From assembly GCA_004293045.1 (NCBI GenBank), contig RDXY01000008.1, forward strand, positions 1 to 64,000: a stretch of DNA of 64,000 bases. The letters run 5' to 3'. Shown in pieces: positions 54,689-63,657 of the stretch (positions are counted from its first letter, which is position 1; each line of letters starts with the position of its first letter). This stretch comes from Flavobacteriia bacterium (lineage in GTDB: Bacteria; Bacteroidota; Bacteroidia; Flavobacteriales; Flavobacteriaceae). Made by a program: the position numbers and the translations under genes. The notes under the pieces are model-generated. The model saw nothing but the letters and a program-made list of their open reading frames with translations, made no database searches and was not told the origin of the DNA.

Positions 54689-56959
54689 TTAATGATTTAT
54701 ATGATTTTGTTCTTTTTTATCTTTTATTTTAAAGCGTACTCCTGCATAATACATCGTACCAAAAACAGGGCCATAAATCATGGTGCTATCAAAATACGGA
54801 CTATTAGGATTTTCTGAAGCAATTATAGCGTTTGTCTGTTTAAAATTTCCTAAATTTTCTGTTCCAAAATACATTTCAAACGTACTAGAAAATGTTCGCG
54901 TTACTTGTGCATTTACTAGCTGATAATTTGGCGTATACTCCGATAATTGATACTGAGCTGGATTTGCTAGTGTACTTGGCAATCGCTGCTGACCAATCCA
55001 ATTATAAGTAGCATCAAATTTCCATTGCTGTCCTTTATCTAAAATATGCGTTTCATAAGCGATGTTAGCAAAGAAACGATTTTTTGCTTGTAATGGTTTA
55101 TCTAATAATCCAGAAGCATAATCAGTTTTCACATTTAAATATTTATAAGCCGTTCTTAGATTTAAATGCGTCATTAAGTTAATATTCCATTCTATTTGAA
55201 ATGATTCTGCAAAACTTTTCCCTTTTAAGTTAGAGAAAGTTACTTGTCTTGCATTTTCTAAATCTACCACAATTTGATTGCTGAAATCCGTTTTATAATA
55301 ATCCACAACCAGTTCATTTTCTTTTCCAAAAAGATAGAATTTCTGTATAAAACTTGCGCCATAATTCCATGCTATTTCTGGATTTAAACCATATAATTTT
55401 CCGTTATCATTTTTAATTATTACATCTCTAGAACTAGCCAAAACATTTATGTTTTCAGCGAAAATATTGGAGGCTCTTTTTCCTCTTCCGGCAGAAAAAC
55501 GGAACGTAGTTTTTTCAAACGGTTGATATTTAACATGAGCCCTAGGAGTAAAAAACAAGCCCAATCTGTTATGATTGTCCGCTCTGGCACCTAAAACAAA
55601 ACTGAAATTATTTAAATTATCGAAAGAATATTCAAAAAACGAACCAATTGAAGTATCCATTCTGTCATATTCTGCCATAAAATTGGCTTCTAAATGTTCT
55701 TGAAATTTATCAAAATTAAAATTAATACCCGTAATGAATTTATGTTTTGTATTATTAATAATCGAATTAAAAATAAGGTTTGAAAAATAATTTTTATGAT
55801 GAATATGATGGATTTTGTCTCCAAATTCCGAATGCATTTTATTGTACTGAAAGGCTTGTTGAAATCCAATACTTTGAAAAGGCATGTCAGGATATACATA
55901 GCCTATTTTGTTGGAAATTTCTATTTTATCTGTATTGACCTGACTGGTCCATAAATTTGGATTCATTGTAATTTGGTGGGAATTATCATTGATAGTTCCT
56001 CCTGTTTTTTCGTCAGAAAAATATTTTATATTTAAGAATGATACAATTCCTTTTTCTGCATTATTATATTGCCAACGATTTAATATGTTAACTTGTTTTC
56101 CTAACGGATTGTCTAAAAATCCATCATGATTCATATCATTTTTACTAGTTCTAGTATTGCCGTGTACTAAAACCAATGAACTCAATTTATCTGAATATTT
56201 AGTAGCAAAATGGGTATTCAGTTCATATCTACCATCATTTGAAGCATAAACATTAGCAAAAAACGGGTCTTCTTTTTGGGGTTTAATTAACTCATAATTT
56301 ATTTGGCCCGAAATACTTTCGTAGCCATTGACCACACTCCCAGCCCCTTTTGTAATTTGAATACTTTCTGCCCAAGTTCCTGGAATAAAATTTAAACCAG
56401 TTGCTTGTAAGGCACCTCTAATGGCTGGAATATTCTCTTCACTCATTAAAATATAAGGACTGGTTAATCCTAACATTTTAATCTGTTTATTTCCTGTAAC
56501 GGCATCGGAAAAATTTACATCAATAGACGGATTGGTTTCAAAACTTTCGGATAAATTACAACAAGCCGCTTTTTGAAGTTCGCCTTGTGATAAATGTTGC
56601 GTGTTGGTAACTGCTTTTTGTTTTCTCCCTAACGTATTTTGCTTCTTTACAATAGTTACAGTTGCAATATTACTTTCTGTAGCTGTTTTTTCTAATTGAA
56701 TTGTAAAATTAGATTTAACACTTTGTTGCATTTCAAGTGTCTGAAAACCCTCTTTTTCTAGAATCAATGTTAGATTTTGATTGCCTTGAATTAAAGTAAA
56801 CGAGCCGTTTTCATCAGCATACAAAATGGTATTTAATTCTGAAATTGTGATTTTTACATTTGAGATAGGATGGTTCTCCTTATCGATAATTTTTCCTTTT
56901 ACGCTACTTTGAGCTAAAGAAAATAATGGCAGTAATACCAAAAATAAAAGTTTATACAT
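54689..56959 (-). CDS. TonB-dependent receptor, probable metal transport
   Basis: The 756-residue protein has a signal peptide (MYKLLFLVLLPLFSLA), a carboxypeptidase-regulatory-like domain (about 18-100, SSVKGKIIDKENHPISNVKI), then the plug and a long beta barrel ending in KIKDK and a short His-containing tail. The plug carries QKAACCNLSESFETNPSIDV, a Cys-Cys motif that I associate with receptors encoded by metal genes. It lies between HYC_CC_PP and HMA genes. Copper is my first guess, zinc the second. Confidence 0.85.
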   Translation of the reverse strand: MYKLLFLVLLPLFSLAQSSVKGKIIDKENHPISNVKITISELNTILYADENGSFTLIQGNQNLTLILEKEGFQTLEMQQSVKSNFTIQLEKTATESNIATVTIVKKQNTLGRKQKAVTNTQHLSQGELQKAACCNLSESFETNPSIDVNFSDAVTGNKQIKMLGLTSPYILMSEENIPAIRGALQATGLNFIPGTWAESIQITKGAGSVVNGYESISGQINYELIKPQKEDPFFANVYASNDGRYELNTHFATKYSDKLSSLVLVHGNTRTSKNDMNHDGFLDNPLGKQVNILNRWQYNNAEKGIVSFLNIKYFSDEKTGGTINDNSHQITMNPNLWTSQVNTDKIEISNKIGYVYPDMPFQSIGFQQAFQYNKMHSEFGDKIHHIHHKNYFSNLIFNSIINNTKHKFITGINFNFDKFQEHLEANFMAEYDRMDTSIGSFFEYSFDNLNNFSFVLGARADNHNRLGLFFTPRAHVKYQPFEKTTFRFSAGRGKRASNIFAENINVLASSRDVIIKNDNGKLYGLNPEIAWNYGASFIQKFYLFGKENELVVDYYKTDFSNQIVVDLENARQVTFSNLKGKSFAESFQIEWNINLMTHLNLRTAYKYLNVKTDYASGLLDKPLQAKNRFFANIAYETHILDKGQQWKFDATYNWIGQQRLPSTLANPAQYQLSEYTPNYQLVNAQVTRTFSSTFEMYFGTENLGNFKQTNAIIASENPNSPYFDSTMIYGPVFGTMYYAGVRFKIKDKKEQNHINH

Positions 56960-57009
56960 AATTTAATTAATAAAGTTTATAATTTAAAAAAAACTAAAAA
57001 CGATATTAA

Positions 57010-57429
57010 TTATGCATAAAAAATAAATTGAGAATAGAGTTTATAAAAGGGCGGTGCATTAGAATTACAATAGTAATCTACATTTTTTTTATTTGCATCA
57101 AAGCAAGCTGCATTACCAAAAAATTCTAGCGTTTCATTTATAAAACTTACAGCAAAAAAATCAAAATGAAAATCTTTTAATATAGAATAATCAATTTTAT
57201 TTTTGGTACTAATTTCCTCATTAGAACAACAACCATCATGTTTATTATCTTCAGCATCTGATGGACAGCAAGATGCTTCCGTTGTAGAATCAATTAATTT
57301 ATTATTCTGATATACCAAAGACACGTAAGCAATTTGGTCATGGCAAAAATGCAAAACCAAACTAGCACTACTATTTACTAATAAAATAAATAATGCTAAA
57401 TAAATACTTATATGTTTTTTTAAATTCAT
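57010..57429 (-). CDS. HYC_CC_PP-family protein
   Basis: I start at the ATG at 57429 (139 residues, MNLKKHISIYLALFILLVNS) rather than a GTG one codon earlier. A hydrophobic segment at 7-23 is followed by LVLHFCHDQI, paired cysteines EASCCPSDA and DGCCSNEE, and a C-terminal NAPPFYKLYS. This is the His/Tyr/Phe-Cys, Cys-Cys, Pro-Pro layout of a small Bacteroidota family linked to metal genes. The Cys and His residues suggest metal binding at the membrane. Confidence 0.75.
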   Translation of the reverse strand: MNLKKHISIYLALFILLVNSSASLVLHFCHDQIAYVSLVYQNNKLIDSTTEASCCPSDAEDNKHDGCCSNEEISTKNKIDYSILKDFHFDFFAVSFINETLEFFGNAACFDANKKNVDYYCNSNAPPFYKLYSQFIFYA

Positions 57430-57434
57430 CACTG

Positions 57435-57442
57435 CAAATTTA
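57435..57442 (-). promoter_or_regulatory. -7 box directly before the HYC_CC_PP gene
   Basis: TAAATTTG ends 5 nt before the ATG at 57429 (CAGTG between). This would give a leaderless mRNA for the metal cluster. The -33 match is poor. Confidence 0.5.
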
Positions 57443-57459
57443 TAATATTATTTTACAAC

Positions 57460-57909
57460 CTATTGTTTATTAACACTTTTTTGATAAAAAAAAGCAGGAA
57501 CAAATAAAATTAAAAATAAAGGTTGAATTAGAAACCTTCTCACATAGAATAGAAATAAATAGTCTGGGGTTGTTGAAAAATATAATAAACTAAAAAAAAG
57601 TATTATTAAAACGACAAAGAAAATAGACAATAAAAAAGAAGTTAATTTTACTATAGAAACATCTTTAAATAAAAAATATACTGTTAGAACTGTAAGCATA
57701 CTGTTCATGAAATACCTACATAATAGTCCTAAAAATAATTTAATTGTATTGAAATCTGGCACCCTTTTATTTAGTGTATCGCCATGAAAAAAATCCAGAA
57801 AAGGATCATAAAACAAATCTTTTTCGAACATTCTTATTAGCAGCAAGGCAGTTACCAAAACACCAATAATTACTATATCTAAGAAGCGTTTATTTTTTTT
57901 CTTTTGCAT
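57460..57909 (-). CDS. exosortase F system-associated membrane protein
   Basis: I start at the ATG at 57909 (149 residues, MQKKKNKRFLDIVIIGVLVT), since an upstream TTG would extend the overlap with xrtF. Four hydrophobic segments are visible, and the loop FEKDLFYDPFLDFFHGDTLN fits the small protein that always accompanies exosortase F in Flavobacteriaceae. It overlaps the xrtF end by 20 nt. Its role in sorting is unknown. Confidence 0.8.
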   Translation of the reverse strand: MQKKKNKRFLDIVIIGVLVTALLLIRMFEKDLFYDPFLDFFHGDTLNKRVPDFNTIKLFLGLLCRYFMNSMLTVLTVYFLFKDVSIVKLTSFLLSIFFVVLIILFFSLLYFSTTPDYLFLFYVRRFLIQPLFLILFVPAFFYQKSVNKQ

Positions 57910-58441
57910 ACGCTGAAAATTTAAGTACCCAAACAACCCACAACACGAAAACTACACCATAAATAATTAATGGAAACAAAATATCGTGTAAAAAAGTACC
58001 ATATTCTGGATAATTATATAGTCCCACAGTTAGTAAAGCAATTCTAAAAATATTCAATATAAAAATCAATAGTGCACCAAAAAATATAAATGAAAAAGTA
58101 GGAATATATCTATTTGAAAAGGCAAAAATAAACGATATAAAGAGTATAATTACACTAATTGAATTACAACCTTCAACTATCCTGGCAATATATTTGGAAT
58201 TGTATATGATTTTATAAGAAGGTTCAAATTCATGCTTTATTATCTCGCAATTTGCATCAAAAAAAATAAGACTATTTTTTGTTTGTTCCGCTACAAAATG
58301 TGTGATGCCATCCACTTCATTTTTTTGTGTGTGGTATTGATCTAAATAAAACGAGTATAGTATCGTAACGATAAAATAACTTAATAGAAATTTCGTTAGA
58401 AAAATAAAAAATACTTGGTGTTGCTGAAATATGTTTTTCAA
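57890..58441 (-). CDS. xrtF: exosortase family protein XrtF
   Basis: Exosortases are membrane cysteine enzymes that process proteins with C-terminal sorting signals. The 183-residue protein has five to six hydrophobic segments and the catalytic residues: Cys in VEGCNSISVI (about 107), Arg in NIFRIALL (about 147) and His in FLHDILFPL (about 165). Length is short, as for XrtF. The partner protein follows. No protein with a recognisable sorting tail is encoded nearby. Confidence 0.87.
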   Translation of the reverse strand: MKNIFQQHQVFFIFLTKFLLSYFIVTILYSFYLDQYHTQKNEVDGITHFVAEQTKNSLIFFDANCEIIKHEFEPSYKIIYNSKYIARIVEGCNSISVIILFISFIFAFSNRYIPTFSFIFFGALLIFILNIFRIALLTVGLYNYPEYGTFLHDILFPLIIYGVVFVLWVVWVLKFSAYAKEKK

Positions 58442-58455
58442 AATTTTAATTTTAA

Positions 58456-58463
58456 CAAAAATA
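58456..58463 (-). promoter_or_regulatory. -7 box before xrtF
   Basis: TATTTTTG, about 15 nt before the xrtF start. The -33 is not clear. Confidence 0.4.
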
Positions 58464-58511
58464 TAATTTTTACTTTCTTATTTATATATAAATTTACAAA
58501 AAAATTAAAAA

Positions 58512-58964
58512 ATGGAATTTGAATCTATAAAACCGTTAGTAAAAAATATCATAAATAGTAATGATAGTAAAGATGAAAAGCTTACTTGCATTTGTCAATT
58601 ATTACAAGATTCCATTTCATATTACAATTGGGTTGGTTTTTACTTTGCAAATCAAGAAACCAAAACATTACATCTTGGTCCTTATGTTGGGGCCGAAACA
58701 GATCACACAATTATACCATTTGGAAAAGGAATTTGCGGTCAAGTAGCAGAAAGTAATGCCAACTTTGTGGTTCCTGACGTTACTGCTCAGGATAATTATA
58801 TTGCTTGTAGCTTTACCGTAAAATCTGAAATTGTGGTGCCTTTATTTGTAAACGGAATAAATATTGGACAAATTGATATCGACAGTCATGTTATCGATCC
58901 ATTTACAGAAGCAGATGAACATTTTTTAGAATTTGTAAACGAACAAGTCGCTTCACTTTTTTAA
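58512..58964 (+). CDS. GAF-domain protein (fRMsr-like, one Cys replaced)
   Basis: The 150-residue single GAF domain aligns with free methionine-(R)-sulfoxide reductase, which reduces free Met-R-O. The shared features are GPYVGAETDHTIIPFGKGIC, then DVTAQDNYIACS and SEIVVPLF. Cys75 and Cys99 keep the 24-residue spacing of E. coli Cys94 and Cys118. The position of E. coli Cys84 is His65. Either the enzyme uses another reducing path or this is a sensor domain. A terminator separates it from the next operon. Confidence 0.72.
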   Translation: MEFESIKPLVKNIINSNDSKDEKLTCICQLLQDSISYYNWVGFYFANQETKTLHLGPYVGAETDHTIIPFGKGICGQVAESNANFVVPDVTAQDNYIACSFTVKSEIVVPLFVNGINIGQIDIDSHVIDPFTEADEHFLEFVNEQVASLF

Positions 58965-58984
58965 ATTTTTCTATATAAAATAAG

Positions 58985-59020
58985 AAATCCATTACTTAAA
59001 TTTAAGTAACAGATTTTTTT
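58985..59020 (+). terminator. terminator after the GAF gene
   Basis: The perfect palindrome TTACTTAAATTTAAGTAA (58992-59009) is flanked by AAATC (58985-58989) and GATTT (59012-59016), followed by a T-run to 59020. Confidence 0.8.
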
Positions 59021-59034
59021 ATTCAATTTCTGTA

Positions 59035-59064
59035 TTGAAAATCAAATTATTCTACTTAATTTTG
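59035..59064 (+). promoter_or_regulatory. promoter of the photolyase operon
   Basis: The -33 TTG (59035-59037) and -7 TAATTTTG (59057-59064) are 19 nt apart, a full consensus match. The leader is about 29 nt before the ATG at 59098. It drives the seven downstream genes, which have very small gaps or overlaps. Confidence 0.75.
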
Positions 59065-59097
59065 TTTATTCTTTTTTAATTAAAATTAAACAAAATA

Positions 59098-59388
59098 ATG
59101 CCAATTGCTCAAAAAACAGAATTAGACGACAGTGCCATAGATAGAATTATCGAAATGGCTTGGGAAGACAGAACGCCTTTTGATGCTATAAAATTTCAAT
59201 TTGGCTTAGCTGAAGCGGATGTAAAAGCATTAATGAAAAAAGAATTAAAATTCTCAAGTTACAAACTTTGGCGACAACGCGTGGAAAATTGCAAAACCAA
59301 GCATGCCGCAAAACGTGTTGAAGGCATAGATCGATTCAAATGCAAATTACAAAGAGCCATTTCTAATAATAAAATATCTAAAAGATAA
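59098..59388 (+). CDS. DUF2805/TIGR03643-family protein
   Basis: The 96-residue protein matches the small family whose members often lie next to photolyase or cryptochrome genes. The core is ELDDSAIDRIIEMAWEDRTP and SYKLWRQRVENCKTKHAAKR. A helix-turn-helix-like layout (DRIIEMAWEDRTPFDAI and LAEADVKALMK) hints at DNA binding, but this is not shown. First gene of the operon, 8 nt before the DUF2452 gene. Confidence 0.8.
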   Translation: MPIAQKTELDDSAIDRIIEMAWEDRTPFDAIKFQFGLAEADVKALMKKELKFSSYKLWRQRVENCKTKHAAKRVEGIDRFKCKLQRAISNNKISKR

Positions 59389-59396
59389 AAGCAAAA

Positions 59397-59795
59397 ATGG
59401 AAAACAAAAAGCCAGACAATATTGTTTTTTCTGATGACAAAGGATACAATGCCAGTTTTTTACCCTACGCAACAAGTGTAGGCGCGCCAATCATTAAAGT
59501 TGACGATGTGGCCGCTTGGAAAGGAAGAGGGGTTAGAAATGTAAATAAAGAGTTTGAAAATAAATTTAATGAACTAAAATTAGAATATCAAAAACTAATT
59601 GAAGAATTTGAATGGAACGAAATTATTTACAATTCAAAATTTTCATTTGAACCTGTAATTGGAGAAATTTATCATTTATATGTAGGCAATGAAGGCAATC
59701 ACTTTTTATCGTTAATTCCACCTTACGAATGGAACAAAGAACATATAGGAACTTTTAAACTAAATAGTGATAAAAAATGGGTGAAACAACTTTAA
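59397..59795 (+). CDS. DUF2452 protein
   Basis: The 132-residue soluble protein reads PDNIVFSDDKGYNASFLPYA, then a helical part (FNELKLEYQKLIEEFEWNEI) and GEIYHLYVGNEGNHFLSLIP. I recognise it as DUF2452. Its function is unknown. It overlaps the flavin reductase gene by 19 nt, suggesting coupled translation. Confidence 0.78.
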   Translation: MENKKPDNIVFSDDKGYNASFLPYATSVGAPIIKVDDVAAWKGRGVRNVNKEFENKFNELKLEYQKLIEEFEWNEIIYNSKFSFEPVIGEIYHLYVGNEGNHFLSLIPPYEWNKEHIGTFKLNSDKKWVKQL

Positions 59796-60427
59796 AAAAA
59801 GTTACCTATGACGAAATTATGAACATGGAAAAACAAGCACGTGTTCATTTCGCTAATAGCTTAGGTGGTTTTAAAAGTGTTGGCTTAATTGGAACACAAA
59901 ATAATAAAAATCAAACCAACTTAGCTATCGTTGATTCTATTTTACATATTGGAAGCAATCCGCCTTTATTTGGAATGGTATTTCGTCCGGGAGTTGTAGA
60001 ACGTCATACTCTTGAAAATATTTTACAAACAGGTTTTTATACTATTAATCACATCAATGAAAAAATTTACAAACAAGCCCATCAAACCTCAGCTAGGTAT
60101 GATAGAAATTGTTCAGAATTTGATGTAACCGGATTGACACCTGAATATAAAAATAACTTTTTAGCGCCATTTGTAAAAGAAAGTAAAGTAAAATTAGCAA
60201 TGGAATTTAAAGAAAGAATAACACTTTCAATCAATAATACCGTATTAGTTATTGGTGAAGTGAAAGAGGTTTATTTCCCAGAAAACTGTATACAAAAAGA
60301 TGGCTTTCTTGATATTGAAAAAGCAGAATCCATAACCTGTTCTGGATTAGACAGTTATCACAAAACTACTCAGATTTCAAGATTGAGTTATGCCAAACCT
60401 GACAAAATAATTACTTCACTAATTTAG
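59777..60427 (+). CDS. flavin reductase family protein
   Basis: The 216-residue protein has the FMN-binding split-barrel pattern: [40 protein letters not shown] and [20 protein letters not shown]. It should make or bind reduced flavin with NAD(P)H. The ATG at 59777 is kept because the conserved [11 protein letters not shown] lies near the N-terminus. In a photolyase operon it could reduce FAD for the light enzymes; this is inferred. Confidence 0.82.
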   Translation: MGETTLKKVTYDEIMNMEKQARVHFANSLGGFKSVGLIGTQNNKNQTNLAIVDSILHIGSNPPLFGMVFRPGVVERHTLENILQTGFYTINHINEKIYKQAHQTSARYDRNCSEFDVTGLTPEYKNNFLAPFVKESKVKLAMEFKERITLSINNTVLVIGEVKEVYFPENCIQKDGFLDIEKAESITCSGLDSYHKTTQISRLSYAKPDKIITSLI

Positions 60428-60429
60428 TT

Positions 60430-61938
60430 TTGACAAAAAAAGCGATCAATATTGTATGGTTCAAACGTGACTTCCGTTTGGTTGACAACGAAGCGCTTTT
60501 TTATGCAAGCAAATCCGACTTGCCCTTGTTATTGATTTGCTTTTTCGAACCATCAGTAATGAACTATGACGATTCTGATGTCCGGCATTGGCGATTTGTT
60601 TACGAATCCATTCAAGATTTGAATAAAAAACTAGCGCCTTTCAATTCTAAAATGTATTTTTTTCATGATGAAGTTAAGAATGTTTTCTCAGAATTAATTC
60701 AAATTTTTGAAATAAAATCCGTTTTCTCCCATCAAGAAATTGGAAACAAACGGACCTACGACCGCGATTTGGAAATGAAAACTTTTTTCACTTCCAATGA
60801 TATAGCCTGGAAAGAATATCAATTGCATGGGGTCATTCGCAAATTAAAATCAAGACAAAATTGGGAACAAAGTTGGGAACAAGTCATGCGGGATACGCCT
60901 AAACTAATTAAAGAATCCGATTTAAAAACGATAGAATTAGACACAGATTTTTATACCAAAATAAAAGGTTCACATTTATCTGTAGAGATTACAACTCCTA
61001 ATTCTAACTTTCAACGTGGCGGCGAATACTGGGCCTGGAGGTATTTGGATAGTTTTGTCAAAGAACGCTATGTCAATTACAGCAAACACATTTCCAAGCC
61101 GGCTTTAAGTAGAAAAGGATGCAGTCGATTGTCGCCGTATTTAACGTATGGAAATATCAGTATGCGGATGATTTATCAATACACCAATCAGCATTACGAA
61201 GCTTCCAAAAACAAACGCGCCATTCTCAATTTCGTATCGCGTTTGCATTGGCATTGCCATTTTATGCAAAAATTTGAGGATGAATGCGAAATGGAATTTG
61301 AAAATGCCAATCGAGCCTATGATACTTTGATAAAACCCAAAAACGAAACCTACATCAAAGCTTGGCAAGAAGGAAAAACAGGTGTACCAATAGTCGATGC
61401 TTGCATGCGATGTTTAGTTGCTACGGGTTATATCAACTTTAGAATGCGAGCTATGGTAGTATCATTTTTTACTTTTAATTTATGGCAAGATTGGCGCGAA
61501 TTGCATTTCTTGGCAAGGCAGTTTTTAGATTACGAACCGGGGATTCATTATCCGCAAATTCAAATGCAATCGGGTACCACAGGAATTAATACGATCCGAA
61601 TTTATAATCCCATTAAAAATTCTGAAGAACATGATGCAGACGGAATATTCATCAAACAATGGCTGCCCGAATTAAAAGAAGTGCCACTACATTTGCTTCA
61701 CAAACCTTGGAAAATGAACGAAATGGAACAGCAGTTTTATAATTGTAGTATTGGTAACGATTATCCTGCACCTATTGTAAACATAGAAGAAACTCGAAAA
61801 TACGCCAGCGATATCGTTTGGAGCTTTCGAAAAAAAGACGAAGTGAAAATAGAAGGCAAACGAATTTTACAAAAACACGTGAGTAATCCCAATAAACCTA
61901 AAAATGCGAGGAGTAAAAAAACAAAACCTACCAACTAA
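60430..61938 (+). CDS. photolyase/cryptochrome homologue with altered active site
   Basis: The 502-residue protein starts at TTG (60430), 2 nt after the flavin reductase stop; no ATG fits. It has the N-terminal antenna-type domain ([20 protein letters not shown]) and the FAD domain ([46 protein letters not shown]). By hand alignment to E. coli photolyase, Glu274 is replaced by Cys276, Asn378 by His373 and the proximal Trp382 by Ile377, while Trp359 is kept (Trp355). It is likely not a standard CPD photolyase. It belongs to a clade I cannot fix. Confidence 0.85.
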   Translation: MTKKAINIVWFKRDFRLVDNEALFYASKSDLPLLLICFFEPSVMNYDDSDVRHWRFVYESIQDLNKKLAPFNSKMYFFHDEVKNVFSELIQIFEIKSVFSHQEIGNKRTYDRDLEMKTFFTSNDIAWKEYQLHGVIRKLKSRQNWEQSWEQVMRDTPKLIKESDLKTIELDTDFYTKIKGSHLSVEITTPNSNFQRGGEYWAWRYLDSFVKERYVNYSKHISKPALSRKGCSRLSPYLTYGNISMRMIYQYTNQHYEASKNKRAILNFVSRLHWHCHFMQKFEDECEMEFENANRAYDTLIKPKNETYIKAWQEGKTGVPIVDACMRCLVATGYINFRMRAMVVSFFTFNLWQDWRELHFLARQFLDYEPGIHYPQIQMQSGTTGINTIRIYNPIKNSEEHDADGIFIKQWLPELKEVPLHLLHKPWKMNEMEQQFYNCSIGNDYPAPIVNIEETRKYASDIVWSFRKKDEVKIEGKRILQKHVSNPNKPKNARSKKTKPTN

Positions 61939-62059
61939 ATTGTGTCTTGTTTGCCAAAAACCATTTACTTGGCGAAAAAAATGGGAAAAAGTGTGGGAAG
62001 AAGTCAAATACTGTAGCGATAAATGCAGAAAAGAAAGATTGAAAAATGGAATGATTTAA
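61904..62059 (+). CDS. DUF2256 zinc-ribbon-like small protein
   Basis: A 51-residue gene, [20 protein letters not shown] then [20 protein letters not shown] and [11 protein letters not shown]. It overlaps the photolyase-homologue end by 35 nt in another frame. The pairs CLVC and CSDKC form a four-Cys site typical of a zinc ribbon. DUF2256 proteins are known neighbours of photolyase genes, but their function is unknown. Conservation of the WRKKW core supports it as a real gene. Confidence 0.85.
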   Translation: MRGVKKQNLPTKLCLVCQKPFTWRKKWEKVWEEVKYCSDKCRKERLKNGMI

Positions 62060-62121
62060 AGGTTAAAAATTGCAACTCTTTAAATTTTTAAATCCTTTAA
62101 TCTTAAAATAAAAAAAATAAA

Positions 62122-63657
62122 ATGTCAAAAACCCTTCGATTAATTCTAGGAGATCAATTAAATAGCCAGCATTCTTGGTTCAAAACGGTTGATGATTCGG
62201 TGACTTATGTGATGATGGAGATTCGCACAGAAACCGATTATGCCCAACATCATATTCAAAAAGTGGTGGGTTTTTTCTCGGCCATGCAAGAATTTGCCAC
62301 CGAATTACAATTGCAGCAACATCAAATAATATATTTTTATTTGAACGATACTAGCAATCTACATTCTTTTGAAAAAAATATCCACTATTTAATCGAAAAA
62401 GAAGCATTCACCCATTTTGAATACCAATTTCCAGACGAATACCGACTAGACGAACAGCTGAAACAGTTATGTCAATCGCTTTCCATTACTACTTCGGTTT
62501 GCGATTCGGAACATTTTATGAGTTCAAGAGACGAATTAGGAGATTTTTTTCAAGGTAAAAAAACCTTTTTAATGGAAAGCTTTTATCATATGATGCGAAA
62601 AAAGCACCATGTTTTAATGGAAGGCGACAAGCCTTTAACCGGAAAATGGAATTACGATGGCGAAAATCGAAAAAAATTACCCAAAGACCACAAACCCACT
62701 TCGCCATTGGTTTTCCAAAATGATGTGACAAAAATTGTTTCTGAGATTCAAAAAACAGATATCAAAACCATCGGAAATATTGATGCTGAAAATTTTGTTT
62801 GGCCTGTCAATAGAAAACAATCGCTAGCCTTACTCGATTTTTTTGTAAGAGAATGTTTGGCCCTTTTTGGGAGTTACCAAGACGCGATGACACCTAACGA
62901 ATGGTCTTTGTATCACGCCCGACTTTCGTTTTCTATGAATGTGAAAATGATTTCGCCTTTAGAGGTAATTAACCGAGCCATATTGGAATGGGAAAAGAAT
63001 CCCGATACAATTGCATACCATCAATTGGAAGGATTTGTACGCCAAATTATTGGCTGGCGCGAATACATGCGCGGAATTTACTGGAACAAAATGCCGGAAT
63101 ATGCCACAATGAATTATTTCAATAACCAAAACCAACTACCAGAATGGTTTTGGACAGGCAAAACCAAAATGAATTGCTTGAAAGACGCCATCAACCAATC
63201 TTTAAATTATGCCTACGCACATCACATACAACGTTTAATGGTGACGGGTAATTTTGCACTTTTAGCCGGAATTCATCCAGACGAAGTAGATGCCTGGTAT
63301 TTAGGAATCTATATCGATGCGATTGAATGGGTAGAAATTACCAATACTCGCGGCATGAGTCAATTTGCTGATGGCGGTATAGTAGGCACAAAACCCTACG
63401 TGAGTTCGGCAGCTTACATCGATAAAATGAGTCATTATTGCGGCAGTTGCTTTTACAAAAAAGCAGTGAAAACAGGTGATAAAGCTTGTCCATTCAATAG
63501 TTTGTATTGGAATTTTTATGATAAAAATGAAGACAAATTAGGCAAAAATCCCCGAATCGGTATGATGTATAATGTGTGGCGCAAAATGAAACCGGAAGAC
63601 AAAGTAGCTTTATTAGAACAAGCCGATTATTATTTGAAAAATATCCATAATTTATGA
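62122..63657 (+). CDS. FeS-type photolyase (FeS-BCP, (6-4) photolyase-like)
   Basis: The 511-residue protein belongs to the photolyase-related group that carries a [4Fe-4S] cluster and, in characterised cases such as Agrobacterium PhrB, repairs (6-4) photoproducts. It starts MSKTLRLILGDQLNSQHSWF. Four cysteines at 352, 440, 443 and 456 (KMNCLKDAINQS, YCGSC, ACPFNS) have the same spacing as the cluster ligands of PhrB. The FAD domain has YAHHIQRLMVTGNFALLAGI. It overlaps the next gene by 4 nt. Confidence 0.92.
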   Translation: MSKTLRLILGDQLNSQHSWFKTVDDSVTYVMMEIRTETDYAQHHIQKVVGFFSAMQEFATELQLQQHQIIYFYLNDTSNLHSFEKNIHYLIEKEAFTHFEYQFPDEYRLDEQLKQLCQSLSITTSVCDSEHFMSSRDELGDFFQGKKTFLMESFYHMMRKKHHVLMEGDKPLTGKWNYDGENRKKLPKDHKPTSPLVFQNDVTKIVSEIQKTDIKTIGNIDAENFVWPVNRKQSLALLDFFVRECLALFGSYQDAMTPNEWSLYHARLSFSMNVKMISPLEVINRAILEWEKNPDTIAYHQLEGFVRQIIGWREYMRGIYWNKMPEYATMNYFNNQNQLPEWFWTGKTKMNCLKDAINQSLNYAYAHHIQRLMVTGNFALLAGIHPDEVDAWYLGIYIDAIEWVEITNTRGMSQFADGGIVGTKPYVSSAAYIDKMSHYCGSCFYKKAVKTGDKACPFNSLYWNFYDKNEDKLGKNPRIGMMYNVWRKMKPEDKVALLEQADYYLKNIHNL

